Below, one piece after another: positions 1 to 9,978 of a stretch of 38,802 bases of DNA. The stretch's first letter is position 1; the number at the start of each line of letters is the position of its first letter. This DNA comes from Cereibacter johrii. Lineage in GTDB: Bacteria; Pseudomonadota; Alphaproteobacteria; Rhodobacterales; Rhodobacteraceae. Below the pieces are notes generated by a model, which was given only the letters and a program-made list of their open reading frames with translations, was not told the DNA's origin and searched no databases. The translations under genes were made by a program, and so were the position numbers. Location: contig NZ_MABH01000147.1 of NCBI RefSeq assembly GCF_001720585.1, positions 1 through 38,802 of the forward strand, read 5' to 3'.

Positions 1-1122
1 ATGGTGCTGCGCCGAGCCCGCGGCCGCGCGCCGGGAACGCTGCCCCTCCCCGAGGGCTTCGGTCGCGCGCCGCGCGTGCTGGCGCTCGGCGGGCAGATGA
101 AGGGCGCGATCTGCCTCGTGAAGGACGGGCAGGCGCTGCTCTCGCAGCATCTGGGCGATCTCGACGAGGCGCAGAGCTTCGAGGCCTTCACCCGAGCCAT
201 CGCAGATCATGCCGCGCTCTTCGATCATCGGGCGGAGCTCGTGGCGGTGGACCTGCATCCGGGCTATCGCGCAACCCAGGAGGGGCGGCGGATGGGGCTG
301 CCCCTGGCCGAGGTGCAGCATCACCATGCCCATCTCGCGGCCTGTCTGGGCGATGCGCTCTGGCCGCTCGGGGCCGGGCCGGTGGCGGGGATCGTGCTGG
401 ACGGCACCGGCCTCGGCAGCGACGGCACGATCTGGGGCGGCGAGCTCCTGCTCGGCAGCTATCGCGAGGTTCTCCGGGTGGCGCATCTGGCGCAGGCGCC
501 CCTGCCCGGCGGCGAGGCGGCCGCGCGGGAGCCATGGCGGAATGCGCTGGTGCGGCTCGATGCGGCGGACCTCGGCGATCTGGCCGACCGGCTGTTTCCC
601 GACCGCCCGCGCGAGACCCTGCGGCGGGCGGTGGCGGCCGGAGTGAACGCGCCGCTTTCCTCCTCGGCGGGGCGGCTCTTCGATGCGGTCGCGGCCTGCC
701 TCGGTCTGGCCGCGGACCGGCAGAGCTACGAGGGAGAGGCAGCGATGCGGCTCGAGGCGCTCGAGGGAACCGGCGCGCCCTATCCGTTCGCGGGCCTCGA
801 TCCCGCCCCGATGTTCCGGGCGCTCGCCACGGATCTGGCCGCCGGCGTGCCACCGGGCGCGATCTCGGACAGTTTCCACCGCGGCCTTGCCCGCGCCGTC
901 TGCGCGCCTGCCCGCGCGCTCGTGGCCGAGGGCCGGGCCGAGGCGGTGGCGCTGACGGGCGGCGCCTTCCAGAACGCCCGGCTGCTCGCCGCCTGCCTCG
1001 CCGAGCTCGCGGGCGTGCCGGTTCTGACCCACCGGGCGGTGCCTCCGAACGACGGCGGGCTGGCGCTCGGGCAGGCGCTCATTGCCGCGGCGCGGCATAT
1101 GGGCGCGGCGGAAGCCGCGTGA
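1..1122 (+). CDS. hypF: HypF, carbamoyltransferase for hydrogenase CN ligands (C-terminal half, partial)
   Basis: C-terminal half of HypF, which uses carbamoyl phosphate and ATP to carbamoylate the C-terminal cysteine of HypE, the first step to the cyanide ligands of the [NiFe] centre. The 373 visible residues cover the Kae1-like (YgjD/TsaD-like) carbamoyl transfer domain. Visible family marks are the opening RRARG element, GGQMKGAICL, the metal-binding QHHHAH cluster, DGTGLGSDG, and LTGGAFQN near the end. HypF proteins are usually about 750 residues, and RRARG normally lies mid-protein. The ATG at base 1 is therefore almost certainly an internal Met, with the acylphosphatase, zinc-finger and YrdC-like parts left of the window. 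It precedes hupS by 236 bases, as in Rhodobacter capsulatus. The family call is certain; only the true start is unseen. Confidence 0.95.
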   Translation: MVLRRARGRAPGTLPLPEGFGRAPRVLALGGQMKGAICLVKDGQALLSQHLGDLDEAQSFEAFTRAIADHAALFDHRAELVAVDLHPGYRATQEGRRMGLPLAEVQHHHAHLAACLGDALWPLGAGPVAGIVLDGTGLGSDGTIWGGELLLGSYREVLRVAHLAQAPLPGGEAAAREPWRNALVRLDAADLGDLADRLFPDRPRETLRRAVAAGVNAPLSSSAGRLFDAVAACLGLAADRQSYEGEAAMRLEALEGTGAPYPFAGLDPAPMFRALATDLAAGVPPGAISDSFHRGLARAVCAPARALVAEGRAEAVALTGGAFQNARLLAACLAELAGVPVLTHRAVPPNDGGLALGQALIAAARHMGAAEAA

Positions 1123-1358
1123 CCGGAGGGCGGAAGGGCTGGTAACGCGCTTTCCTCACCCGTCCCTGCCCACAGCCGCAAAATCCTCGAAAAGAACTTC
1201 GTCAACAAAAGGTTAACGGATTTCATCCCCTCCCGCGCATTTCTTTTGCGCGGCCCGGAGCCTTCACCGCATTCCTTGGCATACGAAGCCGGCGGGCCCG
1301 AGAGGCCCAAGCCGCAGAGGCCAGCGGCCGGGGAAGCCGCCAGCGAGGGAGGACCGCG
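1123..1358 (+). promoter_or_regulatory. hypF-hupS intergenic region, presumed hupSL promoter
   Basis: This 236-base gap precedes the hydrogenase structural genes. In R. capsulatus the matching region carries a sigma-70 promoter, an IHF site and an upstream HupR site (TTG-N5-CAA). An AT-richer patch lies at about 1178-1236. Within it, 1203-1215 reads CAACAAAAGGTTA, which keeps the CAA-N4-TTR core of the IHF consensus. The near-match TTC-GTCAA-CAA at 1198-1208 differs from the HupR palindrome at one defined base and overlaps the IHF candidate, so it is weak. An imperfect dyad, CTTGGCATACGAAG, sits at about 1275-1288. I see no convincing -35/-10 pair. A purine-rich ribosome site (GAGGGAGGA) lies at 1345-1353. 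Confidence 0.5.
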
Positions 1359-2468
1359 TTGCCCCAGATCGAAACCTTCTACGATGTGATGCGCCGCCAG
1401 GGGATCACCCGGCGCAGCTTCATGAAATATTGCTCGCTCACGGCGGCGGCTCTGGGCCTCGGGCCCTCCTTCGTGCCCAAGATCGCCCATGCGATGGAGA
1501 CGAAGCCCCGCACGCCGGTGATCTGGGTCCATGGGCTCGAATGCACCTGCTGCTCGGAGAGCTTCATCCGTGCCGCCCACCCGCTGGCCAAGGATGTCGT
1601 CCTGTCGATGATCTCGCTCGACTATGACGATACGCTGATGGCGGCGGCGGGCCATCAGGCGGAAGCCGCGCTGATGGACACGATCGAGAAATACAAGGGC
1701 AACTACATCCTTGCCGTCGAGGGCAACCCGCCGCTGAACGAGGACGGGATGTATTGCATCATCGGCGGCAAGCCCTTCGTGGAACAGCTGAAGATGGCGG
1801 CCGAACATGCCAAGGCCATCATCAGCTGGGGGGCCTGTGCCTCCTACGGCTGCGTGCAGGCGGCGGCACCCAACCCGACGCGGGCGACGCCGGTGCACAA
1901 GGTCATCCTCGACAAGCCGATCATCAAGGTGCCGGGCTGCCCGCCCATCGCCGAGGTCATGACCGGCGTCATCACCTACATGCTGACCTTCGACCGGCTG
2001 CCCGAGCTCGACCGTCAGGGCCGCCCGGCGATGTTCTACAGCCAGCGCATCCACGACAAATGCTACCGCCGCCCGCATTTCGACGCGGGCCAGTTCGTCG
2101 AGGCCTGGGACGACGACTACGCCAAGAAGGGCTACTGCCTCTACAAGATGGGCTGCAAGGGGCCGACCACCTACAACGCCTGCTCGACCGTGCGCTGGAA
2201 CGAAGGCGTGAGCTTCCCGATCCAGTCCGGCCACGGCTGCATCGGCTGCTCGGAAGACGGCTTCTGGGATCAGGGGTCCTTCTACGACCGGCTGACGAAG
2301 ATCAAGCAGTTCGGCGTCGAGGCCAATGCCGACACGATCGGCCTCACGGCCGTGGGCGCTCTCGGCGCGGGCGTGGCGGCGCACATCGCGGCCACCGCCC
2401 TCAAGAGCGCGCAGAAGAAATCGCAGGCGGCGAATGCCGCGAAGACCGACGAAAAGACGGAGGCCTGA
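1359..2468 (+). CDS. hupS: Uptake [NiFe]-hydrogenase small subunit
   Basis: Electron-transfer subunit of the membrane-bound uptake hydrogenase, carrying three Fe-S clusters from the NiFe site to cytochrome b. It is 369 residues long, starting at TTG 1359 just after GAGGGAGGA. A Tat signal is clear: TRRSFMK at residues 17-23, a hydrophobic stretch, and likely cleavage after AHA (about residue 45). Proximal cluster cysteines are C62, C65, C160 and C194, with two extra ones at C64 (ECTCC) and C133 (GMYC), as in oxygen-tolerant group 1d enzymes. Distal ligands are H232, C235, C260 and C266; medial ligands are C275, C294 and C297. A hydrophobic helix at about 326-350 anchors it in the membrane. 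hupL starts three bases after the stop. Confidence 0.97.
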   Translation: MPQIETFYDVMRRQGITRRSFMKYCSLTAAALGLGPSFVPKIAHAMETKPRTPVIWVHGLECTCCSESFIRAAHPLAKDVVLSMISLDYDDTLMAAAGHQAEAALMDTIEKYKGNYILAVEGNPPLNEDGMYCIIGGKPFVEQLKMAAEHAKAIISWGACASYGCVQAAAPNPTRATPVHKVILDKPIIKVPGCPPIAEVMTGVITYMLTFDRLPELDRQGRPAMFYSQRIHDKCYRRPHFDAGQFVEAWDDDYAKKGYCLYKMGCKGPTTYNACSTVRWNEGVSFPIQSGHGCIGCSEDGFWDQGSFYDRLTKIKQFGVEANADTIGLTAVGALGAGVAAHIAATALKSAQKKSQAANAAKTDEKTEA

Positions 2469-2471
2469 GCC

Positions 2472-4262
<1,791 letters not shown>

Positions 4263-4273
4263 GGGAGAAGACC

Positions 4274-4849
4274 ATGAAGACCCTGCTTGCCATCCTCGTC
4301 CTCTCGGCCGTGGCTTCCCCGGCGCTGGCCCATACCGGCCATGGCGACGCCTCGGGCTTCGCCCACGGGCTCCTGCACCCGATCCTCGGGCCCGACCATC
4401 TGCTCGCCATGCTGGGCGTGGGGATCTGGTCGGGCATCGCGCTCCCGCGCCATCTCTGGGGGGGCGCTGCGACCTTCCTTGCGGCCATGACGGCGGGCGC
4501 CGCCCTCTCCTGGGCGGGCGTGGGCATCCCGATGGTCGAGACCTGGATCGTGGGCTCGGTCGTCCTCGCGGGGCTGCTCGTCGCCACCGCCCGCGCAGGA
4601 CAGGCGCGGGTCGTGACCGGCCTTTCGCTGGGCGCCATCGCGACCTTCGCGGCCTGCCACGGCCATGCCCATGCGACCGAGGCCACGGGCGCCATCGGCG
4701 CCTATCTCGCGGGCTTCCTCATCGCCACGGCGGGTCTCCATGCCGCGGGCATCGGCTTGGCTCTCGCCACCGCGCGGGGCGGGCGGATCCTGCAGGGGGC
4801 GCTCGGGGCTGCGCTCGCCGGATCCGGCCTCCTCCTGATGGCGGGGTGA
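4274..4849 (+). CDS. hupE: HupE/UreJ family membrane protein, probable nickel permease
   Basis: A 191-residue membrane protein. It begins with a cleavable-looking signal peptide (MKTLLAILVLSAVASPALA) followed by HTGHGD. The HupE/UreJ signature HPILGPDHLL follows, with histidines and an aspartate typical of nickel-binding residues. About six hydrophobic segments follow, with a second His-rich patch CHGHAHA. Known members are thought to let nickel into the cell by facilitated diffusion, which would serve hydrogenase maturation. Start ATG 4274 lies just after GGGAGAAG, 11 bases past hupL. It ends four bases before hupC, so it belongs to the structural operon. The family call is firm; nickel transport itself is inferred from homologues. 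Confidence 0.88.
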   Translation: MKTLLAILVLSAVASPALAHTGHGDASGFAHGLLHPILGPDHLLAMLGVGIWSGIALPRHLWGGAATFLAAMTAGAALSWAGVGIPMVETWIVGSVVLAGLLVATARAGQARVVTGLSLGAIATFAACHGHAHATEATGAIGAYLAGFLIATAGLHAAGIGLALATARGGRILQGALGAALAGSGLLLMAG

Positions 4850-4853
4850 GGCC

Positions 4854-5639
4854 ATGGACACCGAGATCGTCACGATCCACGTCCCCAACCCGAACGCCCC
4901 CACCCCGCTCGAAGCCTCGCGCAAGACCGGGACGGCGCGGCCCGAGGATATCGAGAGCATCTTCTACAAGACCTCGGTCTATGTCTACGAAGTGCCGGTG
5001 CGGCTCTGGCACTGGCTGAATGCCGCGATGATCTTCCTCCTGATCGGCACGGGCTACCTGATCGCCCGGCCGCTTCCGACGATGGAGATGGCCGAGGCGA
5101 CCGACCAGTTCGTCTTCGGCTACATCCGCTTCGCCCATTTCGCGGCCGGACAGGTGCTGACCGTGGCCTTCGCGGCGCGGATCCTCTGGGCCTTCTTCGG
5201 CAACGTCCATTCGCGGCAGATGTTCAAGCTGCCGGTCTGGAACCTGCGCTGGGTCCGCGAGCTGATCTACGAGCTGAAATGGTATCTCTTCCTCGTGCCC
5301 GAGCCGCGGAAATACGTGGGCCACAACCCTCTCGCCCATGCCGCGATGTTCTTCTTCATCACGCTCGGCATGAGTTTCATGATCGTCACGGGCTTCGCGC
5401 TCTATGCCGAGGGCGCCGGCCAGGGCTCGTTCTACGACACTCTCTTCGGCTGGGTGCTGGGGCTGGTCGGCAACAGCCAGCGGCTGCACACGCTGCATCA
5501 TCTGGGCATGTGGTCGATCGTGATCTTCACCATCATCCACATTTATGCCGCCGTCCGCGAGGACATCATGTCCCGGCAGTCGATGATCTCGACCATCGTC
5601 TCGGGCTGGCGGACCTTCAAGGACGACCGCGTGGAATAG
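4854..5639 (+). CDS. hupC: Hydrogenase cytochrome b subunit (HupC)
   Basis: Di-heme cytochrome b of the cytochrome b561/HyaC/HupC family, 261 residues. It anchors HupSL at the periplasmic face and passes electrons to the quinone pool. Transmembrane segments are visible around [21 protein letters not shown], the segment with [21 protein letters not shown], the segment after [17 protein letters not shown], and [17 protein letters not shown]. The histidines in these helices are the expected heme ligands. The soluble N-terminus of about 45 residues is usual. The start at ATG 4854 has GAGG just upstream in the end of hupE. It is the last gene before the strong hairpin at 5669-5697. Confidence 0.95.
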   Translation: MDTEIVTIHVPNPNAPTPLEASRKTGTARPEDIESIFYKTSVYVYEVPVRLWHWLNAAMIFLLIGTGYLIARPLPTMEMAEATDQFVFGYIRFAHFAAGQVLTVAFAARILWAFFGNVHSRQMFKLPVWNLRWVRELIYELKWYLFLVPEPRKYVGHNPLAHAAMFFFITLGMSFMIVTGFALYAEGAGQGSFYDTLFGWVLGLVGNSQRLHTLHHLGMWSIVIFTIIHIYAAVREDIMSRQSMISTIVSGWRTFKDDRVE

Positions 5640-5668
5640 GTCGACGCGGGGAGAATCTTTGGGCTCCG

Positions 5669-5697
5669 GAGGGGCGCGGCGCAACGCCGCGCCCCTC
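5669..5697 (+). terminator. Strong hairpin after hupC
   Basis: A stem of 13 pairs (12 perfect at 5670-5681 with 5685-5696, plus one more outer G-C pair) closes a 3-base CAA loop. It starts about 30 bases after the hupC stop and is followed by a pyrimidine-rich stretch (TTCATTCTG). It fits an intrinsic or partial terminator separating the structural genes from hupD onward. It could also protect the 3' end of a hupSLEC transcript. Confidence 0.75.
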
Positions 5698-5929
5698 TTC
5701 ATTCTGCAATGCGCAAAGCCACTGACGCGCCGCGACTGGAAAGCAACCTTCCACTTCCAGGCTCATCCAGGGCCGTTTCAGGAGCAATTAACCGTTTGCC
5801 GCCAAGGGCCTGCCAAAATGTCGCGGCGGGCTCGCATTTCCGGCTTCTTCCGAAAACTGCAAACCATATTGTCGAAGCACGGCCGGGGCGAAAAGCCCGT
5901 TGCCAGCAGCGGTCAAGAGGGAGGGACCA
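5698..5929 (+). promoter_or_regulatory. hupC-hupD intergenic region, possible second hup promoter
   Basis: The 232 bases after the hairpin hold no gene I can support. The stretch is AT-richer than its surroundings around 5785-5900. Short dyads are visible: CTGGAA...TTCCAG around 5736-5760 and TTGCCGCCAA around 5797-5806. None matches a known operator well, and no clear -35/-10 or sigma-54 element was found. A strong ribosome site (AGAGGGAGGGA) lies directly before hupD. An independent promoter for hupD onward is plausible because of the hairpin upstream and the unusual gap length. Confidence 0.35.
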
Positions 5930-6550
5930 ATGCCAGCATCTTCACCCGCAAGGGTGCTCATTCTCGGCATCGGCAACGTGCTCTGGGCGGACGAGGGCTT
6001 CGGCCCCCGCTGCATCGAGATCCTCGCCGAGAGCCACGCCTTCCCTGCGCAGGTGAAGCTGCTCGACGGCGGCACGCAGGGTCTCTATCTGCTGCCCTTC
6101 CTCGAAGAGGCCGACGCCCTCCTCGTGTTCGATGCGGTCGATTACGGTCTCCTGCCCGGCACGCTGATGGTCGCGCGCGACGAGGAGGTGCCCGCCTTCA
6201 TGGGCGCCAAGAAGATGAGCCTGCACCAGACCGGCTTTCAGGACGTGCTGGCCACGGCCCAGCTTCTCGGGCGCTGCCCGGCGCGGCTCACGCTGATCGG
6301 CTGCCAGCCCGAGGAGCTCGAGGATTACGGCGGCTCGCTCCGTCCGGTCGTGGCGGCCCAGATCGCACCGGCGATCGGCCTCGCGCTGGCCGAGCTGGCC
6401 CACTGGGGCGTGATGCCGCTGCCCGGCCAGAGCCCGGCCGAAGGGCTCGCGGATCCTTCGCTGCGCCGCGACGCCTACGAGACCGGCCGCCCCGGCCCCG
6501 ACGAGGCCTGCCGCACGGGCGATGCCCGCTTCTTCCCGGAACCCTGCTGA
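5930..6550 (+). CDS. hupD: Hydrogenase maturation endopeptidase
   Basis: Nickel-dependent protease of the HybD/HupD family (M52), 206 residues. It removes the C-terminal tail of HupL after nickel is inserted. The [11 protein letters not shown] element near the N-terminus carries E22. With D68 (in FDAVD) and H99 (in SLHQTG) it forms the nickel-sensing triad matching E16, D62 and H93 of E. coli HybD. ATG 5930 is chosen because AGAGGGAGGGA ends just before it. A TTG 30 bases earlier would add residues not found in the family. The stop overlaps the hupF start (TGATG). Confidence 0.95.
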   Translation: MPASSPARVLILGIGNVLWADEGFGPRCIEILAESHAFPAQVKLLDGGTQGLYLLPFLEEADALLVFDAVDYGLLPGTLMVARDEEVPAFMGAKKMSLHQTGFQDVLATAQLLGRCPARLTLIGCQPEELEDYGGSLRPVVAAQIAPAIGLALAELAHWGVMPLPGQSPAEGLADPSLRRDAYETGRPGPDEACRTGDARFFPEPC

Positions 6551-6867
6551 TGTGCGTCGGGGATCCGCTGCGCCTGCTCGCGGTCGAGGGCATCGCGGGC
6601 ACCGCCGAAGACGCGGCGGGCCCCTGCCTGATCGATCTGAGCCTCGTGCCCGAGGCGCGGCCGGGCGACTGGGTGCTTTCCTTCCTCGGCACCGCCCGTG
6701 CGGTCATCGCCGCGGACGAGGCCGCGCGGATCGCCGCCGCGCTGGCGGCGCTGCGCTCGGTGATGACGGGCGGCCCGGTCGGAGACGCCTTCGCCGACCT
6801 CGACCGTCCGCCGTCTCTTCCCCCCCACCTGCAGGCCGCGCTGGACGCGGGCCGCAACCACGGATGA
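6550..6867 (+). CDS. hupF: HupF, HypC-like hydrogenase chaperone
   Basis: A 105-residue HypC/HupF-family protein opening with MCVGDP, where Cys2 is the conserved residue that contacts the iron centre or the large subunit. In Rhizobium, HupF is a HupL chaperone that protects maturation under oxygen. Its length is typical for HupF, which is longer than HypC and has an extra C-terminal tail. It starts within the hupD stop and ends in an ATGA overlap with hupG. The window also has a separate HypC at 12324-12614, so the two paralogues presumably divide the work: general iron-centre assembly for HypC, and HupL-specific handling for HupF. Confidence 0.93.
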   Translation: MCVGDPLRLLAVEGIAGTAEDAAGPCLIDLSLVPEARPGDWVLSFLGTARAVIAADEAARIAAALAALRSVMTGGPVGDAFADLDRPPSLPPHLQAALDAGRNHG

Positions 6868-7250
6868 CGCCAGTGACCCACCCCCTGATCGCACGGCTCG
6901 AGACCGAATGCGGCTGGCCGCGCCTCGCCACGCTGGCCGAGGTCGAGGCCTTCACCGGCCGCCCGGGCGCCCATTGCCTCTTCATCCCGGGCGACCCTGC
7001 CCGCAACCTCGAGACCGCCGACGCAGCCGTCATCCTCCCCGAGCTGGTGATCGCCTTCCAGCGCGCCTTCGACTGCGCCATCGTCGACGATGCGATCGAG
7101 GCCGCGCTCCGCGACGCGACGCGGGCGCTGCGCACGCCGGGCTTTCTCTTCTACCGCAAGGGCCGGTTCCTCGGCGCGATCGAGAAGATCCGCGACTGGA
7201 GCGACTACATGACCCGCATCCCGCATCTCCTCGGCCGCATCTCCGCCTGA
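6864..7250 (+). CDS. hupG: HupG, HyaE/HoxO-family maturation factor
   Basis: A 128-residue protein of the HupG/HyaE/HoxO family, which has a thioredoxin-like fold without a redox CxxC. Only scattered cysteines are seen here (for example C16), and the sequence ends in the family-like element [22 protein letters not shown]. Homologues are reported to bind the Tat signal of the small subunit or to assist oxygen-protected maturation. ATG 6864 overlaps the hupF stop by four bases. The family call rests on position and the conserved C-terminal block; the exact role is inferred. Confidence 0.88.
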   Translation: MTPVTHPLIARLETECGWPRLATLAEVEAFTGRPGAHCLFIPGDPARNLETADAAVILPELVIAFQRAFDCAIVDDAIEAALRDATRALRTPGFLFYRKGRFLGAIEKIRDWSDYMTRIPHLLGRISA

Positions 7251-7261
7251 AAGGGTTTTCC

Positions 7262-8080
7262 ATGAGTTCCTTCCACATGCCGCCCGCAGGGTTCGGCCCC
7301 GGCTCGCAGCCCGGCGACGAGGATGCGGATCTCGCCTTCATGGCGCTGCCCTCCGGGATGCGGACCTATGCGGCGCACCTGCCCGAGATCGAGAATGCGG
7401 AGCCCTTCGCCGCGGCCCTGACGCTCCTCGAGCGCGCGGCCGAGGCCTGCGAGCAGGGGAGCGGCCTGTTCGATCTGGCCGATCTCGACGCGCCGAACCG
7501 CCGCCTCATCGCCGAAACGCTGGGCCAGGGCGAGGTCGCGATGCGGCTGCGCGGCGTGCCCGCCCTCATGGTGCAGGAGAGCGTCTTTGCCGGCGTCTGG
7601 GCGGTGGCGGGCGCGGGCACCGACCGGCTGGAGATCGGCCCCGTGCCGCAGGCGGCGCTCACCCGTGCCTTCGCCCCCTTCCGCCCGGCACTGAAGGCCT
7701 CGGGCCACCGGCCGCAAGGCGTGGTGAACGCGCCCGCCCTGCTCGCGGAACTGGTCGAGAAATCCGCGACCTGGCGCCCCGGAGAGGAGCCGCATGTGGT
7801 CAACCTCACCCTCCTGCCCCACACCGAGGAGGATCTCCTCTGGCTCGACCGGATGCTGGGCGAAGGGGCCGTCACCATCCTCTCCCGCGGCTACGGCAAC
7901 TGCCGCATCACCGCGACGGCCCTGCCGCAGGTCTGGCGCGTGCAGTACTTCAACTCGATGGACAGCCTGATCCTCGACACGTTCGAGGTCACGACCATGC
8001 CACAGGTGGCGCTCGCCGCGCCGGAGGATCTCGCGGACAGCGCGGCCCGCATCCGCGAAGTGCTGGAGGCGATCCGATGA
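7262..8080 (+). CDS. hupH: HupH, HyaF/HoxQ-family maturation factor
   Basis: A 272-residue protein of the HupH/HyaF/HoxQ family, needed for maturation of the small subunit and its clusters in uptake hydrogenases. Conserved blocks include LPSGMRTYAAHLPE near the N-terminus, LGQGEVAMRL, and a C-terminal stretch with SRGYGNCRITAT followed by VWRVQYFNSMDSLILDT. The start is ATG 7262 with AAAGGG upstream, 11 bases after hupG. The gene ends in an ATGA overlap with hupJ. Confidence 0.93.
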   Translation: MSSFHMPPAGFGPGSQPGDEDADLAFMALPSGMRTYAAHLPEIENAEPFAAALTLLERAAEACEQGSGLFDLADLDAPNRRLIAETLGQGEVAMRLRGVPALMVQESVFAGVWAVAGAGTDRLEIGPVPQAALTRAFAPFRPALKASGHRPQGVVNAPALLAELVEKSATWRPGEEPHVVNLTLLPHTEEDLLWLDRMLGEGAVTILSRGYGNCRITATALPQVWRVQYFNSMDSLILDTFEVTTMPQVALAAPEDLADSAARIREVLEAIR

Positions 8081-8835
8081 GCGGCTTCGAGGGCTCCTAT
8101 CTCGGCGCGAACGACCGGATCGGCCCGGCGGCCGTGATGGAATGCAAGATCTGCTGGACGCCCTACGATCCGGCGATGGGCGACGACTTCCGCCAGATCC
8201 TGCCCGGCACGCCCTTCGCGGCCCTGCCCGAGGACTGGAGCTGCCCGCACTGCGGCGCGCCGAAAAACCAGTTCATGGTCCTGTCCGATCCCGAGGCCGA
8301 GGCGGTCTCCGCCGCGGTGGCCGAACGGGTGGCGCGGCTCGTGGCGGATTTCGAGGATGTCTGGCACGGCAAGATGCGCGACGTGCCGCTGGTGAACAAG
8401 GCCCTCCATGTCGAGGCGGTGGGCTTCCGGCTGCACGAGGAGCGGCCCCTGGGCGTGCTGGTGGCGCCATGGTTCATGAACCTCGTGCTCCTGCCCGCCG
8501 AAGGAGAGGACTGGTCGGCCCTCACGCCCGGCGAGAAGGAGAATATCGCCTTCCCCTCGGGGGATTACGAATTCCTGCACAATGTCCGGCCGATGGGGGG
8601 TGGCTACAAGGCCTGCTCGCTCTTCTCGCCGATGAACGACTTTTCCAGCCAGCTTCAGGCGGTCGAGGTGGCGCGGGCCGTGATGGCCGCCCTGTTCGAT
8701 CCGAAGAACCGGGCCGAGACCGACCGGGCGACCGAGATCCGCGCCGCCCGCGAGGCCGAGCTGGCCCCGCCCCCGGCCGATCCCGAACCCAGCCGCAGGG
8801 CGGTCATCACCGCCGGCCTCGGCCAGGCGGGATGA
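8077..8835 (+). CDS. hupJ: HupJ with N-terminal rubredoxin domain (HupI-HupJ type fusion)
   Basis: Two domains in 252 residues. Residues about 20-70 are a rubredoxin: C23 and C26 (ECKICW), then C56 and C59 (WSCPHCG), which bind one iron. The rest is a HupJ/HoxT-family domain with FEDVWHGKMRDVPLVN and PWFMNLVLLP. In Rhizobium leguminosarum these are two genes, hupI and hupJ; a fused form is known from R. capsulatus. The protein probably supports redox steps during HupS cluster or HupL assembly, particularly with oxygen present. It overlaps hupH and hupK by four bases each. Confidence 0.93.
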   Translation: MSGFEGSYLGANDRIGPAAVMECKICWTPYDPAMGDDFRQILPGTPFAALPEDWSCPHCGAPKNQFMVLSDPEAEAVSAAVAERVARLVADFEDVWHGKMRDVPLVNKALHVEAVGFRLHEERPLGVLVAPWFMNLVLLPAEGEDWSALTPGEKENIAFPSGDYEFLHNVRPMGGGYKACSLFSPMNDFSSQLQAVEVARAVMAALFDPKNRAETDRATEIRAAREAELAPPPADPEPSRRAVITAGLGQAG

Positions 8836-9644
8836 GCGGGTCGCTGACCCTCCGGCTCGGGCCCGAGGGTCCGCGCCTCCTGCGGGGGCCGGCCCTGCCG
8901 GTGGCAGCGCTGCTTGTCGGGCGCCCCCCGAAGGCTGCGGCCGAGCTTCTGCCGCGTCTCTTCAACCTCTGCCCCGTGGCACAGGCCACGGCCGTCCGGC
9001 TGGCGCTCGACCTGCCGCTGCCGGATCTCGCGGAGCTTGCCGCCGAGATCGCGCGCGAGCATCGGCAGAAGCTGACCCTCCTCTGGCCGCGGCTGCTGGA
9101 CCTCCCCGCCGCGGATCCCGAACCGCTGCCCGCCCCTGCAGACCTGACCGGGTGGGTCGCGCGGCAGCCCCTTTTCGCCGCCCTCGCCCGGCTCTTTCCG
9201 CCGGGCACCGCCGTGGCCGACCTGCCCGCCGTGACGGGGGAAACCATGTTCGCGCCCAACCCTTGCGACAATTCTCCGGCGGCGCGACGGCAGGATCATC
9301 CGACCCTCTCCGCCGCGGCACGGCTCTGGGGCCGCGGGCCGCTCTGGCGCGCGCTCGGCCGTCTGGCCGATCTGGCGCCTCCTCCTCCGCCGGTCAGGCT
9401 TGCCTGCGGCGCGGCAGTCGTGCCGGCCGCCCGCGGCAGCTATGCCGTGCGCGCCCGCATCGACGGCGGCCGAGTGACCGCATTCGCGCGCATGACGCCC
9501 ACTGACCATCTGATCGCCCCGGGCGGCATCCTCGAGCGCAGCCTTGCCACCCTGCCCGCCGACAGTGGCCGTCTGGTGCCGGTGCTGCTCGCGCTCCTCG
9601 ACCCTTGCGTGCCCCTCACCATCGAGGAGGCCGCCCATGCATGA
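8832..9644 (+). CDS. hupK: HupK, HupL-like maturation scaffold
   Basis: A 270-residue HupK/HoxV-family protein, a shortened relative of the hydrogenase large subunit thought to carry the Fe(CN)2CO unit before transfer to HupL. It keeps one cysteine at each former metal-binding motif: C47 in LFNLCPVAQ and C259 in the C-terminal DPCVPL, where HupL has CxxC pairs. The [12 protein letters not shown] block in the middle is also family-like. The start is ATG 8832, overlapping hupJ by four bases. Its last eight bases overlap hypA, so the two are translationally coupled. Confidence 0.92.
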   Translation: MSGSLTLRLGPEGPRLLRGPALPVAALLVGRPPKAAAELLPRLFNLCPVAQATAVRLALDLPLPDLAELAAEIAREHRQKLTLLWPRLLDLPAADPEPLPAPADLTGWVARQPLFAALARLFPPGTAVADLPAVTGETMFAPNPCDNSPAARRQDHPTLSAAARLWGRGPLWRALGRLADLAPPPPPVRLACGAAVVPAARGSYAVRARIDGGRVTAFARMTPTDHLIAPGGILERSLATLPADSGRLVPVLLALLDPCVPLTIEEAAHA

Positions 9645-9978
9645 GATGTCCCTCTGCGAGGGGATCCGGGGCATCGTCGAGGATCAGGCGCGCCGCCACG
9701 GCTTTGCCGCCGTCAAGGTGCTGCGGCTCGAGATCGGGCGCTTTGCCGGCGTCGAGAAGGCGGCGCTGGGCTTTGCCTTCGACGTGGTGATGCGCGGCAG
9801 CGCCGCCGAGGGGGCGCGGCTCGAGATCCTCGACCTGCCGGGCCGGGCGCTCTGCTATGACTGCGGCGAAGAAGCCGTTATCGAGGACAGGTTCGACCCC
9901 TGCCCGCTCTGCGGCGGTGGCCGTCTGATGCCTGTGGGGGGCGACGAGATGCGGATCAAGGACATGGAGGTTCAGTGA
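9637..9978 (+). CDS. hypA: HypA, nickel-insertion metallochaperone
   Basis: A 113-residue HypA. It opens with [10 protein letters not shown], where His2 is the nickel ligand. A zinc site of two CxxC pairs follows: C73/C76 (CYDC) and C89/C92 (CPLC). HypA works with HypB to deliver nickel to the hydrogenase large subunit. ATG 9637 is the correct start because it alone puts His in position 2. The gene begins inside the end of hupK, and its stop overlaps the hypB start. Confidence 0.97.
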   Translation: MHEMSLCEGIRGIVEDQARRHGFAAVKVLRLEIGRFAGVEKAALGFAFDVVMRGSAAEGARLEILDLPGRALCYDCGEEAVIEDRFDPCPLCGGGRLMPVGGDEMRIKDMEVQ

